Source of the DNA: Mobilicoccus sp032056465 | GTDB lineage: Bacteria; Actinomycetota; Actinomycetes; Actinomycetales; Dermatophilaceae | DNA: 64,000 nt | Assembly: GCF_032056465.1 (NCBI RefSeq) | Contig: NZ_DAMBCL010000002.1 | Strand: one strand, 5' to 3' | Part shown: positions 9,171 through 17,120 of the stretch, piece by piece | Position numbering within the stretch: the stretch's first letter is position 1 | Layout of the letters: each line of letters begins with the position of its first letter | Notes under the pieces: model-generated | Databases searched by the model: none | The model's input: only the letters and a program-made list of their open reading frames with translations | What the model was told of the DNA's origin: nothing | Program-made: the position numbers and the translations under genes

Positions 9171-10438
9171 GCGACACGCTCCCCGGCACCCGCCGGGACG
9201 GCGAGGTGGACGGCGGGGAGTGGGAAACCCCGGCTCCTCGCGGCGCTCGTCACCGCCTCGGCCACGCGTGCTTCTCGTCCCTGCGGAACGAGGGCGATCG
9301 CACTGCCACCGAAGCCGCCGCCGGTCATCCGCGCGCCGAGGGAACCCGCTGAGCGTGCGGCCTCGACCGCGGAGTCGAGCTCGGCGCAACTCACCTCGTA
9401 GTCGTCGCGCAACGAGTCGTGCGACGCGTTCATCGCAACGCCCACCGCGGTCCAGTCCTTCGCGTCGGCCGCCGCGACGAGCTCGCGGACCCGGCGGATC
9501 TCGGTGAGGACGTGCCGCGTCCGGCGTCGCTGTTCCTCGTCGTCGAGGCGGTCGAGCACGGTCCCGACGTCGGCGCCGGGGTGGTCGGCGTCCTCCTCGC
9601 GCACGAGGTCGCCGAGCGTGCCGACCCCGAGCGCCTGCGCCGCGGCCTCGCACGTCGCCCGGCGCCGTCCGTACTGCCCGTCGGCGAGGCTGTGGTGCAC
9701 GCGGGTGTCGAGGACGAGGAGGACGAGGCCCGCCGCCTCGAGGTCGACCGGGACGTGGGTCACGGAGTCGTCGTGGCAGTCGAGCAGGAGCGCGTGGCCG
9801 GGCCGGGCGCGGAGTGAGGTGGCCTGGTCCATGCCGCCGGTCGGAGCGCCCGCGACGTCGTTCTCGGCCTGGACGCACGCCGCGGCGAGCCGCGCCCGAC
9901 CGGCGTCGTCCTCCACTCCGATGGGATGTCCCGCAAGGGAGGCGAGGGCGAGCGCGACCGCGCACTCGACGGCGGCCGAGGAGGAGACCCCTGCCCCCGT
10001 CGGCACGGCGGAGGCGAGGGCGAGGTCGAAGCCGGGCACCTCGAGACCGTCGGTGGCGAGCGCCCATGCCGGGCCGGCGCTGTAGGCCACCCACCCCTCG
10101 ACGCCACCAGGGCGGATGTCGTCGAGCACGCCCTCCCAGCGGTGGTCGTGGTCGAGACGCGAGACGACGCGCACCGCTCGATCGTCCCGAGGGCTCACCG
10201 CCGCGAACGTGCGGTGCGGCAGGGCGATCGGCAACGCGAGGCCCCCGTTGTAGTCGGTGTGTTCGCCGATGAGGTTGACCCGGCCGGGGGCGGCCCACAC
10301 CTCCTGTGGTCGGGCATCGAAGGCCTCGTCGAACACGGCCCGGGCGCGTCGCGCGCCTTCGTCGTCGGACCACACGGTGCCGGATCCCGTCGCGCCGGAC
10401 TCCGACGCGCTCGACCCCCTCGCGCTCGACGTGATCAT
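9167..10438 (-). CDS. galK: Galactokinase
   Basis: It phosphorylates galactose to galactose 1-phosphate with ATP, the first committed Leloir step. GHMP-kinase motifs are clear: the substrate loop GRVNLIGEHTDYNGG, the ATP-binding PTGAGVSSSAAVE, and MTGGGFGGSAIAL near the C-terminus. ATG 10438 was chosen because GAGGAGGGTGAGG lies just upstream; GTG 10447 and GTG 10375 are alternatives. The first 20 or so residues are Ser/Gly-rich and not conserved. The operon continues with galM and lacI. No galT or galE is in this window, so later Leloir steps must be encoded elsewhere. Confidence 0.92.
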   Translation of the reverse strand: MITSSARGSSASESGATGSGTVWSDDEGARRARAVFDEAFDARPQEVWAAPGRVNLIGEHTDYNGGLALPIALPHRTFAAVSPRDDRAVRVVSRLDHDHRWEGVLDDIRPGGVEGWVAYSAGPAWALATDGLEVPGFDLALASAVPTGAGVSSSAAVECAVALALASLAGHPIGVEDDAGRARLAAACVQAENDVAGAPTGGMDQATSLRARPGHALLLDCHDDSVTHVPVDLEAAGLVLLVLDTRVHHSLADGQYGRRRATCEAAAQALGVGTLGDLVREEDADHPGADVGTVLDRLDDEEQRRRTRHVLTEIRRVRELVAAADAKDWTAVGVAMNASHDSLRDDYEVSCAELDSAVEAARSAGSLGARMTGGGFGGSAIALVPQGREARVAEAVTSAARSRGFPLPAVHLAVPAGAGERVA

Positions 10439-10511
10439 CGACCTCACCCTCCTCCTCCGGGCCCGCCTCGCTGCGGGAAGGTCTCCAGGGTACGCATTCC
10501 CGAGGCATGAA

Positions 10512-10525
10512 TGGCAACGTCACCA
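10512..10525. promoter_or_regulatory. LacI-type operator candidate 1
   Basis: TGGCAACGTCACCA fits the TG-N5-CG-N5-CA pattern typical of LacI-family operators, with 5 of 7 base pairs symmetric. It lies about 75 bp upstream of galK in the divergent galK/symporter region, so it could control galK-galM-lacI. Assignment is by pattern only. Confidence 0.4.
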
Positions 10526-10596
10526 CGACGCGTCTTGCCGCATCGGCCTTCCCCATCCCGTCAGTAGGCGCGATGTGAGCAGCGCGGATGTCGTCC

Positions 10597-10625
10597 TTGA
10601 CAGGCGCCTGGGTCGGGAGGATCAT
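10597..10625 (+). promoter_or_regulatory. Promoter candidate for the symporter gene
   Basis: A perfect -35 TTGACA at 10597-10602, a 17-bp spacer, and GATCAT as -10 at 10620-10625. Transcription would start near 10632, giving a leader of about 115 nt before the ATG at 10746. Confidence 0.5.
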
Positions 10626-10642
10626 CGTCGGCAGCGCGGCAA

Positions 10643-10656
10643 TGGTGACGCAAACA
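10643..10656. promoter_or_regulatory. LacI-type operator candidate 2
   Basis: TGGTGACGCAAACA again fits TG-N5-CG-N5-CA and shares 9 of 14 bases with the site at 10512. It lies just downstream of the predicted symporter promoter, where a bound repressor would block transcription. Confidence 0.4.
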
Positions 10657-10745
10657 CGCCACTCCCGGCCTCGAGGGCACGGTTCTTCGGGGTGGTCCGG
10701 CCGCGTCCCACGCGGCCCCGACCGCCCGAACCTCAAGGAGGGGAC

Positions 10746-12458
10746 ATGGCCAGCGGGACACTGATCCAGGCCGGTCTCGTCGACTACGCCATCCTCGCGA
10801 TCTACTTCGCGTTCGTCCTCGGCATCGGTGTCCTCGCCAGACGGCAGGTCTCCGGGTCGCTGGACTTCTTCCTGTCCGGGCGCTCCCTGCCCGGCTGGGT
10901 CACCGGCCTCGCCTTCGTCTCGGCCAACCTCGGTGCCGTCGAGATCATGGGGATGTCCGCCACCGGTGCCAAGATCGGCCTGCCCACGGTCCACTACTTC
11001 TGGATCGGCGCGATCCCCGCGATGGTGTTCCTCGGCGTCGTGATGATGCCGTTCTACTACGGCTCCAAGGTGCGCTCGGTGCCCGAGTTCATGCTCCGCC
11101 GCTTCGGCCCCGGAGCCCACCTCGTCAACGCCGTCTCGTTCGCCCTCGCGCAGCTGCTCATCGCGGGCATCAACCTCTACCTGCTCGGCAGCATCATCCA
11201 CGCGCTGCTCGGGTGGCCCCTGTGGGTCGCGCTCATCGTCGCGGCCGTGATCGTCCTGTCCTACATCGTGTTCGGCGGACTGTCCGCGGCGATCTACAAC
11301 GAGGTCCTCCAGTTCTTCGTCATCGTCGCGTCGCTGCTGCCCCTCGTCCTTCTCGGCCTCCACCGCGTCGGCGGGTGGCAGGGCATGGTCGACCGCATCA
11401 CCGTCGCGGCCGCCTCCGGCGTGGGACCGTCGGCTGACCAGCAGCTCCACTCCTGGCCCGGCCAGGCTCTCTCCGGTTTCGACAACCCCGTCCTGTCGGT
11501 CATCGGCATCGTGTTCGGCCTCGGGTTCGTCCTCTCCTTCGGCTACTGGACGACCAACTTCGTCGAGGTCCAGCGCGCCATGGCCTCCGAGTCCATCTCG
11601 GCCGCCCGCCAGACCCCGATCATCGGCGCGTTCCCCAAGATGTTCGTCCCGTTCCTCACGATCGTCCCCGGCATGCTCGCCGCGGTCCTCGTCTCGGAGA
11701 TCGCCCGCACCAAGGCCGGCGAGGTCGTCCCGGGCGGTGCCTCCGGTCACGGCGTCACGTACAACGACTCGCTGCTGTACCTCATGCGCGACCTGCTGCC
11801 CAACGGTCTCCTCGGCCTTGCCATCACCGGCCTCGTCGCCGCGTTCATGGCCGGCATGGCCGCCAACGTCTCGGCGTTCAACACCGTCTTCACCGTCGAC
11901 ATCTGCGAGCACTACCTGCTCAAGGGGCGCAGCGACGAGTCCTACGTGCGCATCGGTCGGGTCGCCACGGTCGCCGCCACCATCATCGCGATCTTCACCG
12001 CCCTCATCGCCGAGCAGTTCGACAACATCATGGATTACCTCCAGACGCTGTTCGGCTTCTTCAACGCCCCCCTGTTCGCGACGTTCATCGTCGGCATGTT
12101 CTGGAAGCGCATGACGCCCACCGCGGGCTGGGTCGGCCTCGTCGTCGGCACCCTGTCGGCCATCACCGTGTGGGTGTGCGGCAATCCCGACCTGCTCGGC
12201 CTCTTCGAGCTGCCCGGACAGGGCCTCGCGTTCGTCGCCGCCTCCGTCGGCTTCCTCGCCGACGTCATCGTGAGCGTCCTCGTCTCGCTGGGGACGCAGG
12301 CCAAACCCGAGTCCGAACTCCGTGGCCTGGTGTACTCCGTCACGCCCAAGGAGGACCTCGTCGACCCCGACGAGGCGAGCCGCCCCTGGTACCGGCGCAC
12401 CCTGCCGCTCGCCGGCATCGCCCTCGTCCTCGTCACCGCCCTCAACCTGCTGTTCTGA
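10746..12458 (+). CDS. Sodium:solute symporter (SSS family), probable sugar transporter
   Basis: A 570-residue integral membrane protein with about 13-14 hydrophobic helices. SSS-family features include the TM1 region YAILAIYFAFVLGIGVLAR, FFLSGRSLPGW after TM1, and the sodium-site region GLVAAFMAGMAANVSAFNT. It resembles SglT/YidK-type sugar symporters. ATG 10746 is preceded by AAGGAGGGG. It is divergent from galK-galM-lacI and shares the operator-bearing intergenic region, so sodium-driven uptake of galactose or a galactoside is the likely role; the substrate is inferred. The small membrane gene at 12486 follows after 27 bp. Confidence 0.88.
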   Translation: MASGTLIQAGLVDYAILAIYFAFVLGIGVLARRQVSGSLDFFLSGRSLPGWVTGLAFVSANLGAVEIMGMSATGAKIGLPTVHYFWIGAIPAMVFLGVVMMPFYYGSKVRSVPEFMLRRFGPGAHLVNAVSFALAQLLIAGINLYLLGSIIHALLGWPLWVALIVAAVIVLSYIVFGGLSAAIYNEVLQFFVIVASLLPLVLLGLHRVGGWQGMVDRITVAAASGVGPSADQQLHSWPGQALSGFDNPVLSVIGIVFGLGFVLSFGYWTTNFVEVQRAMASESISAARQTPIIGAFPKMFVPFLTIVPGMLAAVLVSEIARTKAGEVVPGGASGHGVTYNDSLLYLMRDLLPNGLLGLAITGLVAAFMAGMAANVSAFNTVFTVDICEHYLLKGRSDESYVRIGRVATVAATIIAIFTALIAEQFDNIMDYLQTLFGFFNAPLFATFIVGMFWKRMTPTAGWVGLVVGTLSAITVWVCGNPDLLGLFELPGQGLAFVAASVGFLADVIVSVLVSLGTQAKPESELRGLVYSVTPKEDLVDPDEASRPWYRRTLPLAGIALVLVTALNLLF

Positions 12459-12485
12459 CCTGCTGTCCTGACAAGGAGATCACTC

Positions 12486-12770
12486 ATGTCGACCACCAAC
12501 GACGGGACTCCGGTGCGGCACACCGCAGGAGTCTTCGACATCCGCACGATCATCGGGCTGCTGCTCCTCGTCTACGGCGTCATCATCGGCGCCATGGGCC
12601 TGTTCGCCGATCCCGCCTTCGACAAGACGGGCGGGGTCAACGCCAACCTTCTCGCCGGCGGCGCCCTTCTCGCCGTGGGTGCGGTGTTCGTCCTCTGGGC
12701 CCGGATGCGCCCGATCATCGTCGACGAGCGTCAGGTCGCCCGTCTGCGTGAGGACGAGACCGGCCACTGA
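12486..12770 (+). CDS. Small two-helix membrane protein, symporter partner
   Basis: A 94-residue protein with two hydrophobic segments (about residues 20-40 and 57-75) around a short loop, ending in a charged tail. AAGGAG precedes the ATG. It is co-directional with and 27 bp behind the sodium:solute symporter, so an accessory or stabilising role is plausible. I recognise no named family. Confidence 0.7.
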   Translation: MSTTNDGTPVRHTAGVFDIRTIIGLLLLVYGVIIGAMGLFADPAFDKTGGVNANLLAGGALLAVGAVFVLWARMRPIIVDERQVARLREDETGH

Positions 12771-12843
12771 GGCCACCGGTGCTGCTCCGGGCTTCGCCGC
12801 TGACGGGAACGACGAGCGTCGGCACCGGCGGCCCGGCACAGGA

Positions 12844-12880
12844 ACGAGGGGCCACCGACACGTCGTCGGCGGCCCCTCGT
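12844..12880. terminator. Strong hairpin terminator, probably bidirectional
   Basis: Inverted arms of 16 bp (12844-12859 and 12865-12880) with one mismatch and a 5-base loop. It lies between the 3' end of the small membrane gene and the 3' end of the oppositely oriented tRNA-Sec. There is no T-run, as is common in actinobacteria. Confidence 0.8.
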
Positions 12881-12885
12881 CCGCG

Positions 12886-12981
12886 TGGCGGAGGTGGACG
12901 GGAATCGAACCCGCCAGACCGAGATGCTCGACCTCACCGGTGTTGAAGACCGGGGGGCCCACCAGGAACCCAGACACCTCC
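12886..12981 (-). tRNA. selC: tRNA-Sec (anticodon UCA)
   Basis: Read on the minus strand, the 5' acceptor strand GGAGGTG starts at 12981 and pairs with CACCTCC at 12890-12896. A discriminator G (12889) and an encoded CCA (12886-12888) follow. The anticodon stem-loop is CCGGT-CTTCAAC-ACCGG with TCA in the middle, so it decodes UGA. A long variable arm contains CGAG-CAT-CTCG, and the T arm contains GGGTTCGATTCCC. The total of 96 nt including CCA matches the unusual length of tRNA-Sec. It lies divergent from selD and supports UGA decoding in fdhA. Confidence 0.95.
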
Positions 12982-13136
12982 ACCTCCCACTGTAGGGGCG
13001 CAGCAGTCGCCCCCGCAGCCACGCCGAGCCATGCCCATCCGGGTCTGGGGTGGGGGATCGTGCGGCGGGGTGACGGGCTAGGGTTCTCGCACGTACGTCC
13101 GGTGACGCCCGCCACCGACGGGGAAGGTCGGTGCTC

Positions 13137-14150
13137 ATGTCCGAGACCACGCTCAGGCTCACGCAGTTCGCCGCCGGGGGAGGCTGCGCGTGCAAGTTGC
13201 CCGCCGGACAGCTCGAGAGCGTCGTCGCCGGACTCGTGGGGCAGACCTCACCCGACCTGCTCGTGGGTCTGGACGCCGGTGACGACGCCTGCGCCGTCCG
13301 CGTCGACGCGGGCGCCGACGGGCGGGGGACGGCGGTCATCTCGACAGCCGACTTCTTCACCCCGATGATCGACTCGGCCTACGACTGGGGACGCATCGCC
13401 GCCGCCAACGCGCTCTCGGACGTCTACGCGATGGGCGGACGCCCCGTGCTCGCGATCAACCTGGTGGGCTGGCCGGTCGACCTCTTGCCGAACGACGTGC
13501 TCACCGAGGTCCTCCGCGGTGGGCTCGACGTCGGTCGGCAGGCCGGATGCCCCGTCGCCGGTGGGCACTCCATCACCGCCCCGGAACCCGTCTACGGCAT
13601 GGCCGTCACGGGTGTGGCCGACCCGAATCGGTTGCTGCGCAACGACGCCGCCGAGGCCGGACAACCCATCAGCCTCACCAAACCCATCGGCGTCGGACTG
13701 CTCAACAACCGGCACAAGGCCACCGGGGAACGGTTCGAGGAGGCCGTCGAGACGATGACCGCCCTCAACGCCGCGGCCTCCCAGGCCGCACTCACCGCCG
13801 GGGCGCGTGCCGCGACCGACGTCACCGGTTTCGGACTCCTCGGCCACCTGCACAAGATGATGCGCGCCTCCGGGGTCACCGCGGTGCTCGATCACGCGGC
13901 GGTACCGGTGCTCCCCGCGGCCCGGGAGGCCCTGCGCGACGGGTTCATCCCCGGCGGCAGCCGCCGCAACCTCGACTGGGTGCGTCCGCATCTGCGCGTC
14001 GAGGACTCCGCGCTCGGGGAGGACGATCTCGTGCTCCTCGCCGATGCCCAGACCTCCGGCGGGCTCCTCGTCGTCGGCGAGATCCCCGGCGCTCCCGTCA
14101 TCGGCGAGACCGTCGCCGCACGGGAGGGCGCGACAGTCATCGTCCGCTGA
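13137..14150 (+). CDS. selD: Selenide, water dikinase
   Basis: SelD makes selenophosphate from selenide and ATP for SelA. The 337-residue product begins with the conserved glycine-rich segment AAGGGCACKLPAGQLE. The catalytic Cys and Lys of the family are present (CACK), so this SelD is not itself a selenoprotein. Downstream are LDAGDDACAVR, STADFFTPMIDSAYDWGRIA, AGGHSITAPEPVYG and DVTGFGLLGHL, all typical. ATG 13137 sits about 9 nt after GGGAAGG; GTG 13131 is an alternative. It is divergent from tRNA-Sec, and its 3' end faces the formate transporter across a palindromic repeat. Confidence 0.95.
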   Translation: MSETTLRLTQFAAGGGCACKLPAGQLESVVAGLVGQTSPDLLVGLDAGDDACAVRVDAGADGRGTAVISTADFFTPMIDSAYDWGRIAAANALSDVYAMGGRPVLAINLVGWPVDLLPNDVLTEVLRGGLDVGRQAGCPVAGGHSITAPEPVYGMAVTGVADPNRLLRNDAAEAGQPISLTKPIGVGLLNNRHKATGERFEEAVETMTALNAAASQAALTAGARAATDVTGFGLLGHLHKMMRASGVTAVLDHAAVPVLPAAREALRDGFIPGGSRRNLDWVRPHLRVEDSALGEDDLVLLADAQTSGGLLVVGEIPGAPVIGETVAAREGATVIVR

Positions 14151-14200
14151 CCGAGGCCCCGACTCAGGAGCCCGGTCGATCATGGGTGCCGCCCGAAGGA

Positions 14201-14264
14201 TCGCAGGTGAGGATGCGGCCCGGCGGCTGCCGGGGCGACCACCTCACGGCATCCTCGGCTGCGA
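14201..14264 (-). repeat. Palindromic repeat element, copy A
   Basis: Arms TCGCAGGTGAGGATGC (14201-14216) and its near-complement at 14249-14264 (two mismatches) flank a 32-bp core. The reverse complement aligns along its full length with the copies at 40755 and 42349. It lies between the convergent 3' ends of selD and the transporter gene, where it could also act as a terminator. Confidence 0.75.
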
Positions 14265-14291
14265 CGTCTCGGCACGGGGGGCGGGCGGGCC

Positions 14292-15596
14292 TCAGGCGGT
14301 GGGGCGAGCAGGCTTCCTCGTGATGAAGGGGATGGCGGCGCCGACGAGGGAGATCGCCCCGATGACGGTGAATGCGAGGGTGTAGTTCTTGTCATCGCCG
14401 ATGAGGGCGGTGGTGATGAGCGGACCCGCGACGCCGCCGATGCTCCACGCGATGAGCATGAGGCCGTAGATGCCGCCGGCGTTCTTGACGCCGAAGAACT
14501 GCCCGGCCGTCGACGGCATCGTGCCGAACCCGCCGCCGTAGCAGGTGTAGATGAGCGCGGCGAGCACGACGAACATCCATGCGGCACCGGCGTGTGGGAT
14601 GAGGATGAGGCACAGTCCCTGGATCGCGAGGATGCCGACGAACGCGGGCATCTTGCCCATGCGGTCGCTCGCCGCGGCCCAGAGGATGCGGCCGGCGCCG
14701 TTGAAGAGGCCGAGGACGCCGACGAGGGCGGCGGCGCCGGCCGCGGTGAACCCGGCGACCTCGATCGCGGTCGCGCTCGCGACCGAGATGAGCGAGATCC
14801 CGGCGGTGACCGACAGCGCGAGGATCGCGGTGAGCAGGTACCACTGCGGGGTGCGCAACGCCTCGGCCTGGGTGAAGTCGCGGCCCGCGGGGTCGTCGCC
14901 GGTCGTCGCGGCCTTCGTCGCGGGGGCGCCGGCGACGGTGTAGCCGGAGGGCGGGTTGCGGAACGTCAGCGCGCCGAGCACGCCGAGGACGAGATAGGCG
15001 AGGCCGAGGGGCAGGAACGCCGCCGCCGGCTCGGCGGGGTTCGCGCGCAGCAGCCCCTGGGCCACCGGCGCCGTGATGACGGCTCCGAACCCGAAACCGC
15101 CGACCGCGAGGCCGGTGATGAGGCCTGCCTTGTCGGGGAACCACTTCTGCAACATGGCGATCGGCACGATGTAGGCGAGGCCGAGTCCGAAGCCGGAGAG
15201 TACGCCGTATCCGAGGATGAGGATCCACAGCTGGTCGGCGCCGCGCGCGAACGAGCTGAGAAGGATGCCGAGGGAGTAGAGGACGACGCCGACGAGCGCG
15301 ACGACGCGGGGTCCGCGGCGGTCCTGGATGCGGCCGCCGATGAACGTGCCGACGAAGATCATGCCGATGGCGACCTCGAACGGGATGGCCGCCTGCACCT
15401 TGCTGAGGTGCATCGCCGACTCCGGCGCCTGGAACGCCCGGCTGAAGACGCTCCACGCGTACACGGCGCCGATGGCGAGCTGCACGAGGATGCCACCGAC
15501 GAGGATGACCCACCGGTTGGGCGTGCCCCCTCGCTCGGACTCCGGCGCGTGGACGGACTGGCGCGCGGGCTGAGCGGCGCCGGGGGTGCTCGACAT
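14292..15596 (-). CDS. Oxalate/formate-family MFS transporter
   Basis: A 434-residue, 12-helix major facilitator protein. The N-terminal NRWVILVGGILVQLAIGAVY, the loop GGRIQDRRGPR and the segment GFGLGLAYIVPIAMLQKWFP are typical of the OFA (OxlT-like) family that moves oxalate, formate or small monocarboxylates. It lies 51 bp downstream of the formate dehydrogenase operon on the same strand, so formate uptake or formate/anion exchange for that enzyme is the likely job. The first 25 residues are polar and cytoplasmic. Substrate is inferred from family and context. Confidence 0.85.
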   Translation of the reverse strand: MSSTPGAAQPARQSVHAPESERGGTPNRWVILVGGILVQLAIGAVYAWSVFSRAFQAPESAMHLSKVQAAIPFEVAIGMIFVGTFIGGRIQDRRGPRVVALVGVVLYSLGILLSSFARGADQLWILILGYGVLSGFGLGLAYIVPIAMLQKWFPDKAGLITGLAVGGFGFGAVITAPVAQGLLRANPAEPAAAFLPLGLAYLVLGVLGALTFRNPPSGYTVAGAPATKAATTGDDPAGRDFTQAEALRTPQWYLLTAILALSVTAGISLISVASATAIEVAGFTAAGAAALVGVLGLFNGAGRILWAAASDRMGKMPAFVGILAIQGLCLILIPHAGAAWMFVVLAALIYTCYGGGFGTMPSTAGQFFGVKNAGGIYGLMLIAWSIGGVAGPLITTALIGDDKNYTLAFTVIGAISLVGAAIPFITRKPARPTA

Positions 15597-15647
15597 GAGG
15601 GCTCCGGGAAGGGGAGGGGACGAGGGGGCGAATGCAGCCGCGAGAGA

Positions 15648-17120
15648 TCAGTGCGGCGAGACGATGAGGCCGGTGTGGTGCGCCACGCGGGTCTGCGCGG
15701 AGTCGGCGGCGCGCTCCTCGGGCGTCTGGGCGAGGCGACGTTCGAGGCGCTCCCGCTGCGGGACGACCGTGTACTTCGGGTCCCTGGCCGACTCCATCCC
15801 GGCCTCGAACACCCCGAACCGCGTACACGCCGAGCCCACGTTGAGGGCGGCGCCCGCGAGGGCGCCGGCGACGCGGCTGCGCGCCGAGAACGGTGCGAGC
15901 ACCGCGCCCATCACCGTGAGGGCCTTGGCGGCCTTGAGCACCGTGCCGGGCCGCCCGGCGCGCAGCGGTTCACCGAGGAGCCCCAAGCGACCCTCCATGA
16001 TCTGGAACGCGCCGAGGTCGAGCAGGGCGCCACCGACGGCCATGCGCCGCGCGGGGGCGCACTCGGCCGGATCGGTCACGGCGATCGCGGCCCCACCGGC
16101 GGCGGCGAGGGCCGACCCGACGAAGACGAACGGCAACTGCCGGTAGGAGCCGTGCCATGTGGGGGTCGCGGTGTCGGCGAGGAGGACGGCCGTGTAGGCG
16201 GCCAGCGGCGCTGAGAACGCACCGGCGCCGAGGCTCGCGAGCCGGTCCCCGATGGGCCAGAACCACTGCCCCGGCACGTCGGCCGGGACGACGTAGCGCA
16301 TGACCTCCGAGGTCGCGGCGACGCCGGTGAATGCGCCGAACCCCGCGAGGATCCACGACCCCACCGACATCGGCGACGTCAACTTGACCGTCCGCATCAT
16401 GTTGAGGAACCGCGACGGTTTGCCGAGGTCGGAGACGAGCGCGACCGTCGAGCCGCCGAGGGCCGCCAGCGCGATGAGACGGCTGTTGCGCTGCAGTTCG
16501 TGGCGCCCGGTCATCTCGCCGCCGGCCGCCACGAGCGCCGAGCCCGCGGCAAGGCCACCGAGGTAGAGGTAGGCGGGGATCTCCGCCTTCCAGGGCGCGG
16601 GCTTGACGATGTTGTGCCCGTAGTAGGACGTGAACTCCATCGGCGGGACCATGATGTCGTCACGCTGGCGCTTGCGGCGCCCGTCCCGGCCTCCCTGACC
16701 GTCACGACCGACCCGACGTTCACCCCCGCGACCGTCGTCACCACCGAGGGTGACGGCCTCGGAGGGGGTGCCGGCGGCGAGCGGGTCCTCATCGTGCCTG
16801 CCGCCGACGCGTTCGACCACGGCCGCCCTGACCCGACCCGCCCTCTCGCGCAAGGACGCGGTGCTCTCGCGGAGGCCGCCGACGAGGCCGGACAGACGCG
16901 GCCCGGTGCCGGCGGCCGCGAGACCGCCACGCTCGGCGAACCCGCGACCCGTCGCGGCCTGCGTGCCCGGTGTCGCCCGGACGGCGGCCTCGACGGTGCC
17001 GAGTTCGGGGGCGATGACCCCGGGCGTCGGTGGCGCGGTGTCGCGGGGTGCCGTGGGGGTGGATGCGGAGGGTTCGTCGAAGCGGGGCCCGGGGCTGTCG
17101 GGGCCGAAGGGGGTGCTCAT
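15648..17120 (-). CDS. nrfD: NrfD-like membrane subunit of formate dehydrogenase
   Basis: This 490-residue protein is the membrane anchor and quinone-facing subunit that passes electrons from FdhB to the quinone pool. The C-terminal ~330 residues form the NrfD/PsrC fold with about eight helices, starting around EFTSYYGHNIVKPAPWKAEI and including the conserved LGKPSRFLNMMRTVK. The first ~160 residues are low-complexity and charged, not part of the usual family. Its ATG overlaps the fdhB stop as ATGA (17117-17120), so the subunits are translationally coupled. Confidence 0.88.
   Translation of the reverse strand: MSTPFGPDSPGPRFDEPSASTPTAPRDTAPPTPGVIAPELGTVEAAVRATPGTQAATGRGFAERGGLAAAGTGPRLSGLVGGLRESTASLRERAGRVRAAVVERVGGRHDEDPLAAGTPSEAVTLGGDDGRGGERRVGRDGQGGRDGRRKRQRDDIMVPPMEFTSYYGHNIVKPAPWKAEIPAYLYLGGLAAGSALVAAGGEMTGRHELQRNSRLIALAALGGSTVALVSDLGKPSRFLNMMRTVKLTSPMSVGSWILAGFGAFTGVAATSEVMRYVVPADVPGQWFWPIGDRLASLGAGAFSAPLAAYTAVLLADTATPTWHGSYRQLPFVFVGSALAAAGGAAIAVTDPAECAPARRMAVGGALLDLGAFQIMEGRLGLLGEPLRAGRPGTVLKAAKALTVMGAVLAPFSARSRVAGALAGAALNVGSACTRFGVFEAGMESARDPKYTVVPQRERLERRLAQTPEERAADSAQTRVAHHTGLIVSPH

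Noticed and set aside
8190..11912. 1240-codon minus-strand frame through galM, galK and the symporter
   Set aside because: Only the galM part looks like protein; the rest is the antisense of clear genes.
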